Origin: Pomacea canaliculata
Taxonomy: Eukaryota; Mollusca; Gastropoda; Architaenioglossa; Ampullariidae
DNA: 64,000 nt
Direction: 5' to 3'
NCBI RefSeq assembly: GCF_003073045.1
Contig: NC_037598.1
Location: 10,950,486-11,014,485, forward strand
The position numbers and the translations under genes were made by a program. The notes beneath the pieces are model-generated. The model did not search any database. It had not been told where the DNA came from and saw only the letters and a list, made by a program, of their open reading frames with translations. Positions 1-12,437 of the stretch are shown in pieces (position 1 is the stretch's first letter; every line of letters begins with the position of its first letter).

Positions 1-1810
1 ATAAGCCTGCAGTTGCACATGAACCAGGACAAGTTTGTATCACACACATTATGTTTAGTTACAATATCAAATATTTTTGACGTTTTCTTAATACAACTGA
101 CAGTCAGCAAGGTGCATTTAATTTAGTGCCACGATAAAACATTTTATTTTGTCGCCTTCTTCTTCTCTTTGTCGCCACAGTAAAGTGTCTTGTTGAACTC
201 CACGGTCAAATCCTGGGTGTGGTGCTGAACACTGTGTCATTAGCTCGAAGGTTGGAAGAGAAACTGAGCTATAGAGAGCTAATAACACCGAGTGATAATT
301 ATTAGCTGATTTGTCTCTGTGGTCTAATCAATTAAATACTTATGGCGTACTGTGGCGAGCTTGCGGAACGGGATTCAGTAGTCAGTGGTTTGCTCCAGAC
401 CAACATCAGCACCCTGAAGCACAACTTTCTTGGTAACGGATTTACTACATGGAAATAGCCTCAAAAACACAGAAGAAGATCTCTCTAAAATACAACGGCG
501 CACATGAAAAAAACTACATTTTTAAAAACTTTTTCATGCCACTGACACGGCGAGGCAAACACAGATAGTTATCTAGTATGGCACTAATTTCCGCAGACAT
601 TATGGCACTAATTACTGCAGACAAAAATTACCTTCACACAAATTTTGCTGGGGGGAGAATGGAGTAACTACCACCACACTTACAAAGCGAAAGAGAAAAT
701 CTGTCATTTTGTTTGAGTTCTACGGTGTCTTTGGTTTGTGCTTTAAATTATAGGTTGATTCTATTCCCCGCTAAACCACTAAGAACGCACACACACACAC
801 ACACACTCACACACACCTTTTTATTTGTTTGCATGCTAAACTTAAAAATAAATAATTGCAGGATCATAGAAATATAAACAATACAAGACAGAATCGATCC
901 TACTCGGAAGGTCTTTCTCACAAAACAATCTTAGTAACAGACATAATGCCCGTTTAATTGCAGTGACAGGTATCCAAGAAGGGATGTATACTTGTAGAAC
1001 AAAGTAACTGCTAGTTCCTGCCGAAATTCCCGCCAACAGTAACCCTACAAGAAACACCAGTGTACACCAAGTACTATCTTTGACAGAACCATCAACTCCA
1101 CAACATGTATCTAGTACAAGCTTACAACAGTAGTACCTGATGGACAGCCTGCGCCAAGACAATTGTTATAAGCCAGTGATTGTAATTAACCGAAATATCA
1201 CTAATATCAATCGGTTTCCTGAAGAAGACTTTTTTCGATGAAGAAAGCTTCGTAGTCACAACAATTAGGAAACAGCCTCTCACACCACTAATACTGACAC
1301 GATGAGGACCGTAAACATGCAGTAGGAAAAGGGGGGAGTTGGGTACAACGAATATTAAAGTACACTTTTCTGGGTCACACAGTAACAACAAGAAACGATT
1401 CTGTCGACGAAGGTAGTGGCAAGCAAGTTTCTCGAAAAAGGGTCCAGCAATTGTTAATTGTCCTTGATAACACTTACACAAGTTTAAAATACAAGGCGCG
1501 TATGTATACACGCCATGTTTTGACCATGCGGTCTGCCAGAAAAATAGTAATTACAATAATCAGCAACATTTTCGACAATAACTGTTGCTTTGCCAAAAGC
1601 CTCTGCCAAAAGGTCTCTCTCACAGCGTGGATTTAACAAATAAAATCCGTAATTAAATGAAAAAATGGCGAAGTCGAAAAAAGGCAGAACGTGTAGGCAG
1701 TCTGAAACAAGATGAAGTGATAAAAAAAAAAATGAAAGAAAAGCCCCCTTAAACAAGATGGAGATAGGTGAGAGATGAAATTCAAATGCAGATGTTGGGT
1801 GCCGAGTTGC
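1..1810. other. 3' flank / intergenic DNA left of the glutamate receptor-like gene
   Basis: No coding exon could be supported here on either strand. The open frames at 842-1511 and 1451-1756 have no recognisable domain, low-complexity hydrophobic composition and no fitting splice sites. The part next to 1811 is expected to hold the 3' UTR of the minus-strand receptor gene. A CA-repeat lies at 787-817. Confidence 0.6.
787..817. repeat. CA dinucleotide microsatellite
   Basis: An almost pure run of CA units with one T interruption, seen directly. It has no coding meaning. Confidence 0.9.
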
Positions 1811-2508
1811 TCAGTCAGATTTTTCAATGTCGTCTGCTTTGGTCGGAACGGCGTCTTGGGTCGGCACTACGGAGTCGTCTGCTCCATCCTTGGCGTCTTC
1901 CTTCTCCTTTCCTTTCTCTTTGTCCTCGGGCTCCATCTCTGGTTCTCCGTCAGCCTGCGCAAGATAAATACAGACCATATCAGAATAATGTCGGCAGCAT
2001 CATAAACTTCAATCTGAATAATCCTATCAGGAAAACGTATTCGTCTCTAAAAGAAGACGGTCAAAATCTATTAAAGGAAATTTAAAAAAACAAGAAATAT
2101 TGAAATTCGCTTTAAATTCCGCAAGCTATACAGTTTTTTTTTATATAGAAAAAAGTAAACCAAATTAAAAGGAAAGAAAAAAGAGAAATAGCTGCTGCTG
2201 ATGATGATTGATAGTGGATGACTACTGATGGATGGTGGATAAGGACTGATAATAAACGGAGGGATAAATGGATAGATAAATGAATGGATGGATGGATGGA
2301 TGGTGATGATGACGACGATGACGATGATGCTGAAACATAGAGACTTCACCTCCTTCTCCTCGGCAGTCTTAGCAGCCTTGGCTTCCAAGGAAGGCTGGGT
2401 CTCCGTGCCCTCCTCTTCATCCTCATCCTCCAGTACTGTCGTGGCCTGCTGGCCGGCCTTACCTGGCTTGTTCAAAGGCTCCGCCGCCGCCGCTTCCTCG
2501 TCAGGTCT
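1811..2508 (-). CDS. Cytoplasmic tail exons 9 and 10 of the receptor-like channel
   Basis: Exon 9 (2350-2508, 53 codons) and exon 10 (1811-1954, 47 codons plus TGA) code for about 100 aa after helix M4. They are rich in Glu, Asp, Lys, Ala and Pro and have no hydrophobic segment. Runs such as EDEDEEEGTE and KEKGKEKEDAKDGADD suggest intrinsic disorder. The protein ends in DDIEKSD, which is not a PDZ-binding C-terminus. CTGCAG and GCGCAG acceptors and GTGAAG/GTGAAT donors keep phase 0 at every junction, which is why I join them to the channel rather than treat them as separate frames. Confidence 0.8.
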
Positions 2509-5500
2509 CTGCAGCTGTACGGTATCACGCCAATAAGTAGATACATCAACAGACATCAAAGGTATGCGGAGATGTTACTGTCATGCAATACTTAAGCACA
2601 CAGCTGGAGCACACCTCGTGGGGTTAGCATCAAGTCATGTCAGGTGCAGGTGTAATGAATCATTCCAATAAACAGAAGGACAGATAGGGCACACCTCATG
2701 GCATCAGCAAAAATCGAGTGAGGTCAGTGCAGTATTATAGCGTCAATAGATAGGCACAAGGATGGGCTTATGTCATGTCATTTGCTAAACATCAAGTCAT
2801 ATCTCTGTGGCAGTAAAAGATCTTAATCAGACACCTAACTGGGTATCAGGCCCGCCATTAGTTGCACGGCAATAAACAAACAGTAGGTGAGCACACAAAC
2901 CTACACACCACAATCTATATATTCACCTTGAAGTGCCCCCTGGTGTGAAGAATTTCAAGAGCAGCAATCACGGCAGTGAAGATGCCACACAGGAAGAGAA
3001 ACAAGAAAGGCACGGCTAGGTCACGTGGGCTCATGGTAATAAACGTTGGACCGCTTTCTCGGCGCCGGACCGGAAGCAAGTTACCATCGGAGTCTGTGCA
3101 GTGACCCCCTTTCTTGCTCCATTTATGAACCAGCCTATCGATGGTACCATTTTCTCTCAGCTTCTGGATGGCTTCCCCAACCCTGTCTCTGTCGGAATAA
3201 GTAATAAATGAGAAATTTTCAATTTGAAAGGTCACTAAAAGGAAAAAAAAAAATCGAAGTATTACTATTTTTGACACAAGAGAACATTAAAAAAAAGGGA
3301 AATTTTTAATTTGTTGGAAATAGTTTAAATGGCATCTCGCTTCCAGGAGACTAAATTTTTTAAAATTAATTAATAAACAGACACAGAGACACGCAGACAT
3401 ACAGAGAAAAGATTGTGTGTGTGGGGAAGGGGAAAGGTCAGATGGACGTCATACTAGAAATGACGTCACAGTGACGCTAGAAAAATGACGTCATACCTCA
3501 CGCCGTCTGCGTAGCCGCCGTCAGCGAAGGGCAGACCGTAGGTCAGAGAGCCAAGGCCGCCGCCAAAGCTCACAAGGTCGCAGTTCTGCGAGGCCAGGTA
3601 GTCGGCCTTGACGGCGGGCAGCAGCAGTCCGAACTTGCCGTTCGACTCGCGCACCCTGCTCAGGCCCTCCTCCAGGGTACCTACCCAGTTGTGGCGACCC
3701 CGCACGTACTCGTGCAGGCGTTTCTGGAGGTGCTCCGTGCTGATCCGCAGTTCCAGGTCCGTTTCGCTGTGACGGATCTGAACGAGAGGTCGATGGCAGA
3801 GGTTGGTGCGCATGCGCGGTAAACCAGAGGAAGAGGGAGAAAGTGGGGGATAGACATAGAACTCGAATTTGTTTATTGAGTAGGTCATGGGCCCAGTTCA
3901 AGGGGGGGATTACATCCACGTGATTACAGTCATATAAAGAAAAATGCCGTCGCAGATGCATTGTCAAAAAAAAAAAAAAAAGGCCATACACACACTTACG
4001 CAAACATTCATTTACAATCTGCATCTATTAACATATACAGTAAACATACTTGTGCATTAATGTTACCATTTAGTCTTTGAAAAGCCTCGTATACAAATGT
4101 CATGTCTAATTGCGATTGCTGTCGGCTCTAAGTAATGACAATCTGAAATGTAAGCAGTATTTATAAAAATTTTTTAGTGACATACTTTAGGTACATGTTC
4201 ACGTAAATTAACGTACTTCGTACAAAATGCACTTCAGTTTCATCATTGTAGCAAAATGGACGCTGTAGGGAATAATGTTTAACCTATTATCGATATTTAT
4301 GACACTTTAGATTCATTATTCCTAACCTAAATTAAAGCCTCTCTCTTTTACTAATTAACTAAGGTCTCTCTTTCTCTATCTCTGTCTCTCTTACTGATGT
4401 GCTTTACATCTAAGAGGTAGTTGTTTTGGACGATTTCAGACTTGAATGTGCTGTATCCATAGACACTACTCTTATTATTCCAGTCCTGTTTGTAACAGTT
4501 TGTAAGTCTTAATTTTAATTCTTTTATGTCAAATTCACACCACCAACACTTTCTCTTATACCAAATTCAAACAGACATAAATGAATCACTGCAGAATTTA
4601 GTCATGTCATTATGTTATTAATTTGAAGACAAAGGGATTTCTATCTCCTAAGTACCAAAAAATTTTCAGAACACTAACTACCTTTACCTGCCCTTGATAC
4701 CAAGTCCTAATCAGATAACGATTGCGTTTATTTCTTATTATAACTGTTTGGTAGATTCCAGCAAGAACACATGAACAGACAAACATACAAGCAAAAGAAA
4801 GAAAGAAGAAATAAAATAAATCACTCGGTACTCACAATACCAATGTTCATATCACGGTCCTGCAGGATGTCGTCAAAGTTGCGGAATCCTAGAGACGCCT
4901 GCTGGTGTGGGCGCGAGCTGACCAGCGCCGTCAGGTTGGAGACATAGGCGAAGAGGATGAAAATACTAAAAAACCACCAAGCAACCGCCAGCGCGCGCCC
5001 CGACAACGACTTGGGTGCTTCCCGGTACCCTGGGTATCATCAACACGTAGCACGATCAGGTCAGCTGTCACTCGCTTAGGTTGTCAAATCGTTCCGGTAT
5101 TAGTAGCACACCACAAAGATTTTTTACCCCCTACCCCATCTCATCTGGCATTGCCCTGGTCAAGACTGAGCAACTTAACGAGTGCCAAGTCGTCTTCCTT
5201 TTCTGTATTGCCTCCCTTTAAAGCATTCGTTTCAAAATTTTTAAACGTAACCTGCTTCTTTTTCTCTTAATTAACCTAGTGCACAATTTAAATATCGAAA
5301 TGAGTAATTTTCCTTTGGACTCCGATTTTCGGATTCTTAGGCCCACATTTTAAATGACGTATAATGTTTGGAATTTGATCTGAACTTTGGCAGTAAATAA
5401 TGCTGTATATGGTATAAGCCTTCATTTAAAGTTTCAAGTTTTTGGTTTGGTTTATGTATGTGTGTGTTTACTTTTGAAAGACATCGAGAGGTCGGAAGTT

Positions 5501-8500
5501 TTGCTAACCTTGGAGACTGAAGGTACTCAAGACGAACAAGAGGCTGCCTCTTAGACCAAATGAGTAGCGGGCTCTGCGCACGTCCTTGTCCTGGGCCACT
5601 CGGGACCATTCGTAAGGTGAGAAACGACCAATCAAGAAGAAACCAATACTGTTACAAAAGAAAACTGACATTACTGGCCATGCAAAGACATAAAAATAAT
5701 GTAACACATCATCATCATCAGCAGTAGTCATTTAGTCCTATTTAGCTATATAATGCTATCACATGTGATCTTTCCTGTAACTACGCTTGCAGATTAATAA
5801 AGCTGATTTGCAGATGACCAAAACCTCTGGATGATTCTTCTTCCACACACACACACCCATCCTCTCATTGGTGATGTTGTTTTCGTAAGAAATATGGATC
5901 CTCTTTATTGTAGCATTCGATTTTCACGGACTAAATTATCTTTCAATTCTGCTCTCAGGGTCTCTCGAGACAACATATGAAGAAGGAGATGACCAGGGCA
6001 TGTACGGATTTTGTCGTGAATAGAGATGTTGTCATTCCAGAGATGTTGCATTTGGATGAGGGCTGCTGAAAAAATTGAACTCAAATATTTGAAACTTCGA
6101 ACTGTCTCGAACTTCTCAACTCTGATGTCCGTCCTGATGCCATGAGCCTTGTTAGTCAACAGCTTAGTCTTTTCTGCTTTGATCTCCCTGCCTTGCGCTG
6201 CTGATACTTTTTCAAGGCGTTTAACAAGATCATCAATATCTTATTTTTTACCAGCTATTCCAACCTTCATACTCTTCTTGTGCCACGATTCTTGTAAGGA
6301 AGATGTGAGACAATGCAGGGGAGAGTACTAAGCCTTATTGAACTCCATCTATTGTTCTTAGCCATTCACCTACGCCGCCGTTGAAGAATACTGCACCGGT
6401 TGTCTCGTCATACAGATGTTCTATGAATGATCGAATTGTAGTTTCTCTTAGTGCTACACACTTTAGGCTATCGATTGCCTTCTTCACGTCTGTAGATTCC
6501 GTTTTGCTGTGAGTACTTTTCAGCTATTGTACTGAAATTGAATATCTTCTTGGGAATGCTGCTTGTCATTCTGCGATGATTTTTGTTCTTATGGGAGGCT
6601 GGTCTTTTTAAGATAATATTGAATGGGTCCATAAACTACAAAAGTTCGAAGTTCTGCCTTACAAAAGTTTTTAACATGATTTGACACATCGTTGATATAA
6701 AAAAAAGGAAGGAAGAAAAGATGACTGGGTTGAAAAAAAGTAAGAAAAGAAGGAAACATAAATTAAAAAAAACCCACCTCTTTGTTTACCTATTAAGTAC
6801 AATTTGAAAGCATTCTTTTATATTACATATCTACAGAAACATTACACTAACCACACCCACAGTCTTCAAGTTCATTTTGACGATTACCTTACAAGAAACA
6901 GGGCAAGAACAAGCAGGACCCAAGAGGAGGCGCTGAAGGGCAGCAGCAGCAGGGATGCCCCAAGCTCTGGTCCTGCCAGTGGGCGTGGCAACAGCAGCTT
7001 GATGCTGGAGCTGTCAAAAGGTTGTGAAAACTTCACCACGCTCTCCCGGCTAGGTGTCATAGCAATGGCTCCAATCGCCATGTCCGCAGACTGTGAGACA
7101 GAGATGAAAGGATTCATCACCCCTAGTCAAAGCTACTGAATACTAATATTCAGAATTATTGCCCTAGTGTAACTTAATCCGATTTGCATCAATCGAGCTT
7201 AGTCCAGCAAGAGTGACAAGCAGACTGCGAGAGATGAAATAACATGAATCTGTCATGCAGATTGAAGTGGTGATAGGTTGAACGAAAACCCAGAGGAATA
7301 AAACACTGATAAATGCATCGTACTATGCATTTATTCCAGCTTCGATGTCGATGACAAAATGTGAGAGGGAAAAAGACAAACACAGGAAAATGCTCTTTCC
7401 CTCCCCCCACACACACATCCTCTCTTTAAACATATAGCAGGTTTGTCACATAGTCCTTGTAGTAAATAGTTGTAGTTCTTGCAGCCATGCTTGTTGTTCA
7501 ACCCCTAATCCCCCGAACAGACACACCAACGCACACATGGTCCTTTTGACCAGCTGCACGTCCACACGTATATCACCTTTTTGACCAGCTGCCCGATGAG
7601 TCCTTCCCACTCGTCCTGGGAGTTCTGGTGACCGTAAGAGCCGTTATGGATCTTCAGCTCGTAGTTAAAGCTGGCCATCTTGGACACCAGGGTCAGAAGG
7701 TCAATAAGCATACCTTCGGCACCTCCGTCAGCCGTCCTGATGATGTAGGGTGGGTCCTTTTGGATAAGGTGAGGGGTGGGGAGGAAAAAAAAGGGGGAAA
7801 TTGCAATAAACAATTTATAACACTATATATAAATATACACACACATGGCTAGTTAAAATTATTTTAACACGAAAGCGTACTGTGGTATCACCTATTCCCC
7901 ACGAAGTATGTGTCCGGGATTTAAGTTGTACTGCTACTCGCTGGTTTGTGTGTGGGTGTATATGTTGAACACGATAGCAAACAGGTTGAGACCGTCCTGT
8001 AAATCATCTTGCACATATGATGTATGTTTAGTGATTAAATGATTTCTGATATTTAATATTGACTAACCTTGTATGTGTGTGTGCTTAAGTAAATGACTGA
8101 GCGCCTATATGCGTGCTTGTTTTTAAGAAAAACTGAGATGGTGACAGAGTATGCCTACATGTTGTGAGCAATAGGTAGAAAGAAAGAGTGGCAATAATAT
8201 AGGGGTGGTGTGAAGAGGCGTTGGTCTTTTTGCAAGCGCAATCAGCAGAGGATCTGCTCCCCATCATAACGAGTATGATATATGTGGCAGCGGCAAACTA
8301 GTTCACCTTCTAGAACACACACACCAGTATTTTTAAAGACAACATTTTCCATTTCTTCGCTTCTGAAAGTTACAAAACAACAAGACCATGGCTTTAAACA
8401 ACTGATGACAGTACTACTGGGATTTTTTTTTTTTTCGAAGTAAATATTTTATTTCAAATTTTATAATAGGATTTACATTAATTCTTTTACATTACACTGT

Positions 8501-9476
8501 TCAAGATGATTATAGATGATATATATATATACTGATGTTATATATTTTCTACGTTGATATTATATTATATATTATTGATATTATGATATTATAATGAAGA
8601 CTTTATAGATCATATCTACGAGTGCATTTTAAGTCATGAACCTGCACTCACCTCGATCGTAATGACATCATAGTGAGGGTTCTTGGTATCTACCTGAAAT
8701 AGGTAGAAAATAAAAGCTTTAAGTACAATCAACTTCACAAGACATAAATTTACACACGCTTTTTTCTGATAAAACAATTTGAGGTAAAAAGAAGCCTTAG
8801 TTTTACTGTCAATTGATTAATAGTCCATGGCAAGTTTTTAGAGGCAACCCTCGACAGGAGCAGCTTCTTGCCCATTCCCATTTAAAGCTCTGTGTGCCGT
8901 TTATCTGTAATTTTTCCTCCCGGAAACTCGGCAAATTATGAAATGCTGAAGCAGCAAACAGCTGCGTTCGCATCCCCGTAATATCAAACACGAAGACAAG
9001 AAAGTAAAAATAAAAATAAAAGAAAAGCGATGGCTGCTGCATCCCGAGAACACGATCAATATTCAGACACTGCGTGCTTCCACCAAAGAAAAAAAAAATA
9101 TTGGTGAGCTGTAGCTTCCAGACTTTTCTCTTTTTATAATTCAAATTAGATATGCTGACCCCGACTTTCATTTCTAAAGAGCAGGGGACTTGTACAACAC
9201 AAAACACAATTGGTAGGTAGATCCATTTCATACAAGATATTCCAAGCAAGCACCATGGACTGGCACAGGCTGAGACAGGAAAGCAGGAGAGTCGCCGATT
9301 TCCACTCCGACCAGGACAATCGAAAGACTGGCAGCAAGAGAATATACGCAATAAGCGGCAGGAGCTGTGAAAGATGCCAGTGAGGACAGCATGCAGGGTA
9401 GGTTATCTGGCGGGAGGGAAACTAATGGAGGAAGCTGAGAATTCGGTACAAGAAGCGACCTTACCGTGTCGTCCAT
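1811..9476 (-). CDS. Ionotropic glutamate receptor-like channel lacking the amino-terminal domain (10 exons)
   Basis: Exons: 9465-9476, 8652-8693, 7577-7756, 6888-7090, 5509-5648, 4836-5029, 3497-3777, 2927-3188, 2350-2508, 1811-1954. All junctions are GT-AG and phases agree, giving about 538 aa. Order: ligand lobe S1 (DPPYIIR at about 19; arginine of MTPSRESVVKF at 93), helix M1 (131-152, then RFSPYEW), re-entrant pore (about 180-192), M3 (about 208-228), lobe S2 (258-400), M4 (409-431), charged tail. RFSPYEW, SLSGR and WWFF are family hallmarks of AMPA/kainate-like receptors. Odd points: no N-terminal Venus-flytrap domain; leucine at the Q/R site (191); AYVSNLTAL in place of SYTANLAAF (220-228); proline where GluA2 has Glu705 (311). 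The start is uncertain. The ATG at 9474 begins a 4-codon exon, but the frame is open upstream to an ATG at 9671. It may be an IR-like or orphan lineage. Confidence 0.88.
5900..6560 (-). mobile_element. Degenerate LINE (non-LTR retrotransposon) reverse-transcriptase remnant
   Basis: In minus-strand pieces there are reverse-transcriptase-like segments: IEHLYDETTGAVFFNGG followed by EW, then GLVLSPAL (compare the QGCxLSP block), then DDLVKRLEKVSAAQGREIKA and EKTKLL, then VRSFKYLSSIFS (compare FKYLGSxxS) and LWNDNISIHDKI. The segments come in the order expected for the C-terminal half of a LINE ORF2 but are broken by stops and frame changes, so this is a dead copy. It sits in the intron between channel exons 4 and 5, in the same orientation as the gene. 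The clade is not assigned. Confidence 0.75.
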
Positions 9477-9950
9477 TGTGAAGTCACCAGCGATGCAGGC
9501 AGTAGCAGGGAGACGAAAGAGAAAACGAGAGGCAGAGAGCGCGAGTGGTGGCTGTACGTGCACAGCTGAGGCCGTAACCCAGTGGCACCAGCACGCACGT
9601 ACGCACGCATGCGCAGAATAGAGAATGCTGCGGCCGCCGTCTGCTGCTGGCCAGCAGGCTCCGAGCAGCACTGTCGTCGTCGTTGTTAGTCATCCTCCGA
9701 ACACGGTCCCTTCCCACACCATAGAGCTAGATGTGACGCTGCCGTCTCGATCCTTCGCCTGGCTGCTGGGAAGGAAGAAGGGGGTTGGGCATGGCGGCGG
9801 AGTGGGGGGGGGTGAGGGCGCCGGCTGCAGTTCTCTCCCTTGTCAAAGCACAGCTTGCGGTAGAACAAAGAAGAAAGACGGCTCCTGAGTGACATCCCTG
9901 CTGGGGACAAAGCCACCGCACGAGCAGCCCGTGGCCACGGCCACCAAATG
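9477..9950 (-). promoter_or_regulatory. GC- and CpG-rich stretch upstream of the channel's first exon
   Basis: This segment is clearly more GC-rich than its surroundings (for example GCGGCCGCC near 9631) and lies just 5' of the proposed start exon, so a promoter or 5' UTR is plausible. No TATA box or other core element was identified. The receptor frame stays open through 9671, so part of it could be coding leader instead. Confidence 0.3.
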
Positions 9951-11394
9951 TCATTCTTCTTACAGCCACCCGTAATGTTGAGAGATGAAAAGGGAGTTTG
10001 ATTTCTTCCCCAGGAAAAAGTTATTTTACATCTCGGAAAAGGAAATAAAATTTAGCCTAACACACAAAGCAAAACAACCCACCAACCACGATGTTTCTTT
10101 TTAAAGGTTGCTTCATGAAGTGGGTGCGTGTAAAATATACTCGTGTCTACACAGTCTCATTCAATGCATGCAAAATATAATCTATCTCGACTTCCATTTT
10201 TGCATGATCGACAGCGTCGGTTGTTCATCCATCACTTTGTCTAGACTGCCTTTATTTACTTGTGTATCTGGGAGATTATAAGTTTATAGCTTCTACACTT
10301 AGAAGTGTTGATTTATTTTTCACTGAAATTAAAAGTCATTTTCAAAGCGGCTAATTTTTCTTAAACCACACCCTTTACGAAAGATAACAAAATTTAATGT
10401 CATATGAGTAATGTTCACAAAACTTGAGTCAGAACTGTCTTCTAATAACTTTTACCCCATCAATAACGACTCATTTAAAGCAGATAAGAGTTTAGACAGT
10501 TTGCAATGTTTACTGCAATACCTCAGCAATGTTAACAAACACCGATGACAGTCATTAATGCCAAGAGTCAGATATGAGTACTCAAGATGACCTGTTTGTG
10601 TGTGTGTGAGGGAGAGAAGGAGAGAGAGCGCGCACGCACGTGCATGTCATGCAAGTGAACATGACCCAGTGCTGCAGTCGGTTCCCACCACAAATTCTAG
10701 TAACCGCTTGCCCGCTGTTACTATTATGGGATGGCTTCGATTCCGCGAAATTTGCCACCTTTCGCCTGCGAATAACGATCGGCCATTTGTAGGGAACAAG
10801 GTAAAGGTCGTCGCTTTATCGCTGGCGTCTGCTACCAGGCGTCGAGTTCTCTGTGCCGCCATGACACGGGATGTCATCTGCCATGTACAGATGGTCATTT
10901 AGCAAAATCTGCATGCTATTAAAGCCTGGAATATGCAGAGTGCCGACTAATATGGGGAAGTATAGTAAACGATTATAAAAACAATGCTGAGCCCGTTACA
11001 AAAAAAAAAAAAAAAGGAGGGGGAGGGAATCGTTTGAGTCAAGCTTCACATTTTAAGTGTGCTCAGTTTGAAAATATTTAATGCTCCTTGCTGTAAAAAT
11101 AGAGATATTTAGATAACTTTCGATTCAAACCTTTGCTTATCGATTCTTTGATTTTGCAGGATTTTTTTAAAAATTGTGCCAGCAGGACAACTCTCATCCG
11201 TCACTCACACAGGTCATATGTCAGCTAAAAATATCTACAGTTCTGTAAGGTCATTAGAAGTCGATCTTGTCCAAGGCTCACTTGGAATGAGGGACGAAGT
11301 AGACACCCGCAGTTTCACTTATTAAATCAACTAGTTAATTCTGATTTAAAACATATATGAAAGCTCAACATTCATATAATAAAGAAAGTGTATT

Positions 11395-11475
11395 TAATAA
11401 TAATAATACAGTGAATTCAACTTATAAAGCGTCATGTCCCGGTCCTATGGGCTGGCTCATGGCGCTTTACAGAAA
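11395..11475. repeat. Dispersed repeat with ATA/AAT run and AAGCG...GGCGCTTTACA ends
   Basis: An ATA/AAT run is followed by ACTTATAAAGCGTCATG, a variable middle with CCTATGGGCTGG, and CTCATGGCGCTTTACAG. Related copies are at 19140-19275 and 29283-29380. All three pair a triplet microsatellite with the same roughly 60-bp block, as expected for a SINE tail or a small interspersed element. The family is not identified. Confidence 0.6.
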
Positions 11476-12129
11476 AATATAAGACAGAAACATACACGGA
11501 AGCACGCAACATAACACAGAATATATGTCATATGAGTTGTAATATGTGTAGCCAGAAGCTGCTTCCAGCATGCACAATTCATTTGAAAAACTATAATCAA
11601 GACTGCAAATGCTTTTCTCGTTATTTAAAGCATGTCATGTGTCGTCTGCTTGTGAAAGTTTAGATGATGGCGTCGGCAGCGGGGAAAAACCAGCTCATTC
11701 TCTTGTCGTCAGCTAATGTAAGCAAATCCCTTTCATCGTGATGACAAACTGCTTCAAGTGAAGAAGGGAGTTAAAGGTTATCTTGAAGTAAATAATCCCT
11801 TCATCCCAGAAACTTTCATATCCGTTACAAACATATATTAGCTGCGGTTGCAGTGGTGTGGGAACTAGGCAACACCAACTTGTACACGCCTATAGTCGGC
11901 AGATGCTCGGCTTTGGAAGGCGTGAAGAGGGGAAAAACAACTCCATGCTGACAGTGAACAAAGTTCACATTCTTGTCTATTCAGTATTTTTCATGGACGT
12001 GTAATACAAGGTCGTGGTATTTTTTGAGGGGTGGGGAGGGGCGGTTGCCTCCCCTTTACCTGGTTCCTGCGCCACTGCGATGTTACATACACCATCATAT
12101 ATATACTTATCTATTGCAAATCTCTAAAA

Positions 12130-12135
12130 TTTATT
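12130..12135 (-). other. Possible polyadenylation signal of phosphatase-like copy A
   Basis: TTTATT on the plus strand reads AATAAA on the minus strand, about 300 nt past the stop codon at 12438. The distance is typical for a 3' UTR, but the region is AT-rich and chance matches are common. Confidence 0.3.
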
Positions 12136-12437
12136 AACATTATTACAACCATCAGAAATGTATATAATGATTGCTTGATGTGAAAAAAATTATATCAAAA
12201 TAAATCTGAATTACAAAATTTTTTTTTTTAAAAGTGTAGCCAGGACTTTTTTTTTAAAAAAAACTTTCTTATTGAGCTGCAGAGTTCTTTTAATGGAACA
12301 ACAGTGCATATTTTGGCTCTCAAAGATAAAATAAAAGCAATGCAGTAAAACAGTCCTATGAGTTGTATAAAATGATCAACAAAAGCAGCATCCAATATAC
12401 AGCTGAATTAACTGAAAAATAATGAAAATATATGAAG

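Larger units (their letters stand above)
9951..12437. other. Intergenic DNA between the channel gene and phosphatase-like copy A
   Basis: No supported exon on either strand. In particular, nothing resembles a receptor amino-terminal domain. Contents: a short A-run near 11000-11016, the dispersed GCGC-type repeat at 11395-11475, AT-rich DNA near 12110-12260 and a possible AATAAA for copy A at 12130-12135. Open frames at 10600-10902 look non-coding. Confidence 0.55.

Noticed and set aside
842..1756. Minus-strand open frames of about 90-130 codons
   Set aside because: Composition is low-complexity and Cys/Leu-rich, there is no domain, overlapping frames are equally open, and no consistent splice sites were found.
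2221..2335. GATG/GATGAC short tandem units as a CRISPR-like or regulatory array
   Set aside because: It is a simple microsatellite with no spacers, in a eukaryotic intron.
2288..2536. Plus-strand open frame with a poly-Ser stretch
   Set aside because: It is the antisense shadow of the acidic Glu/Asp-rich tail exon of the channel (2350-2508), extended by a GATG repeat.
9484..9969. Several open frames in both directions in the GC-rich stretch
   Set aside because: They arise from high GC content with few stop codons. Only the frame continuous with MDDT is kept as a possible leader.
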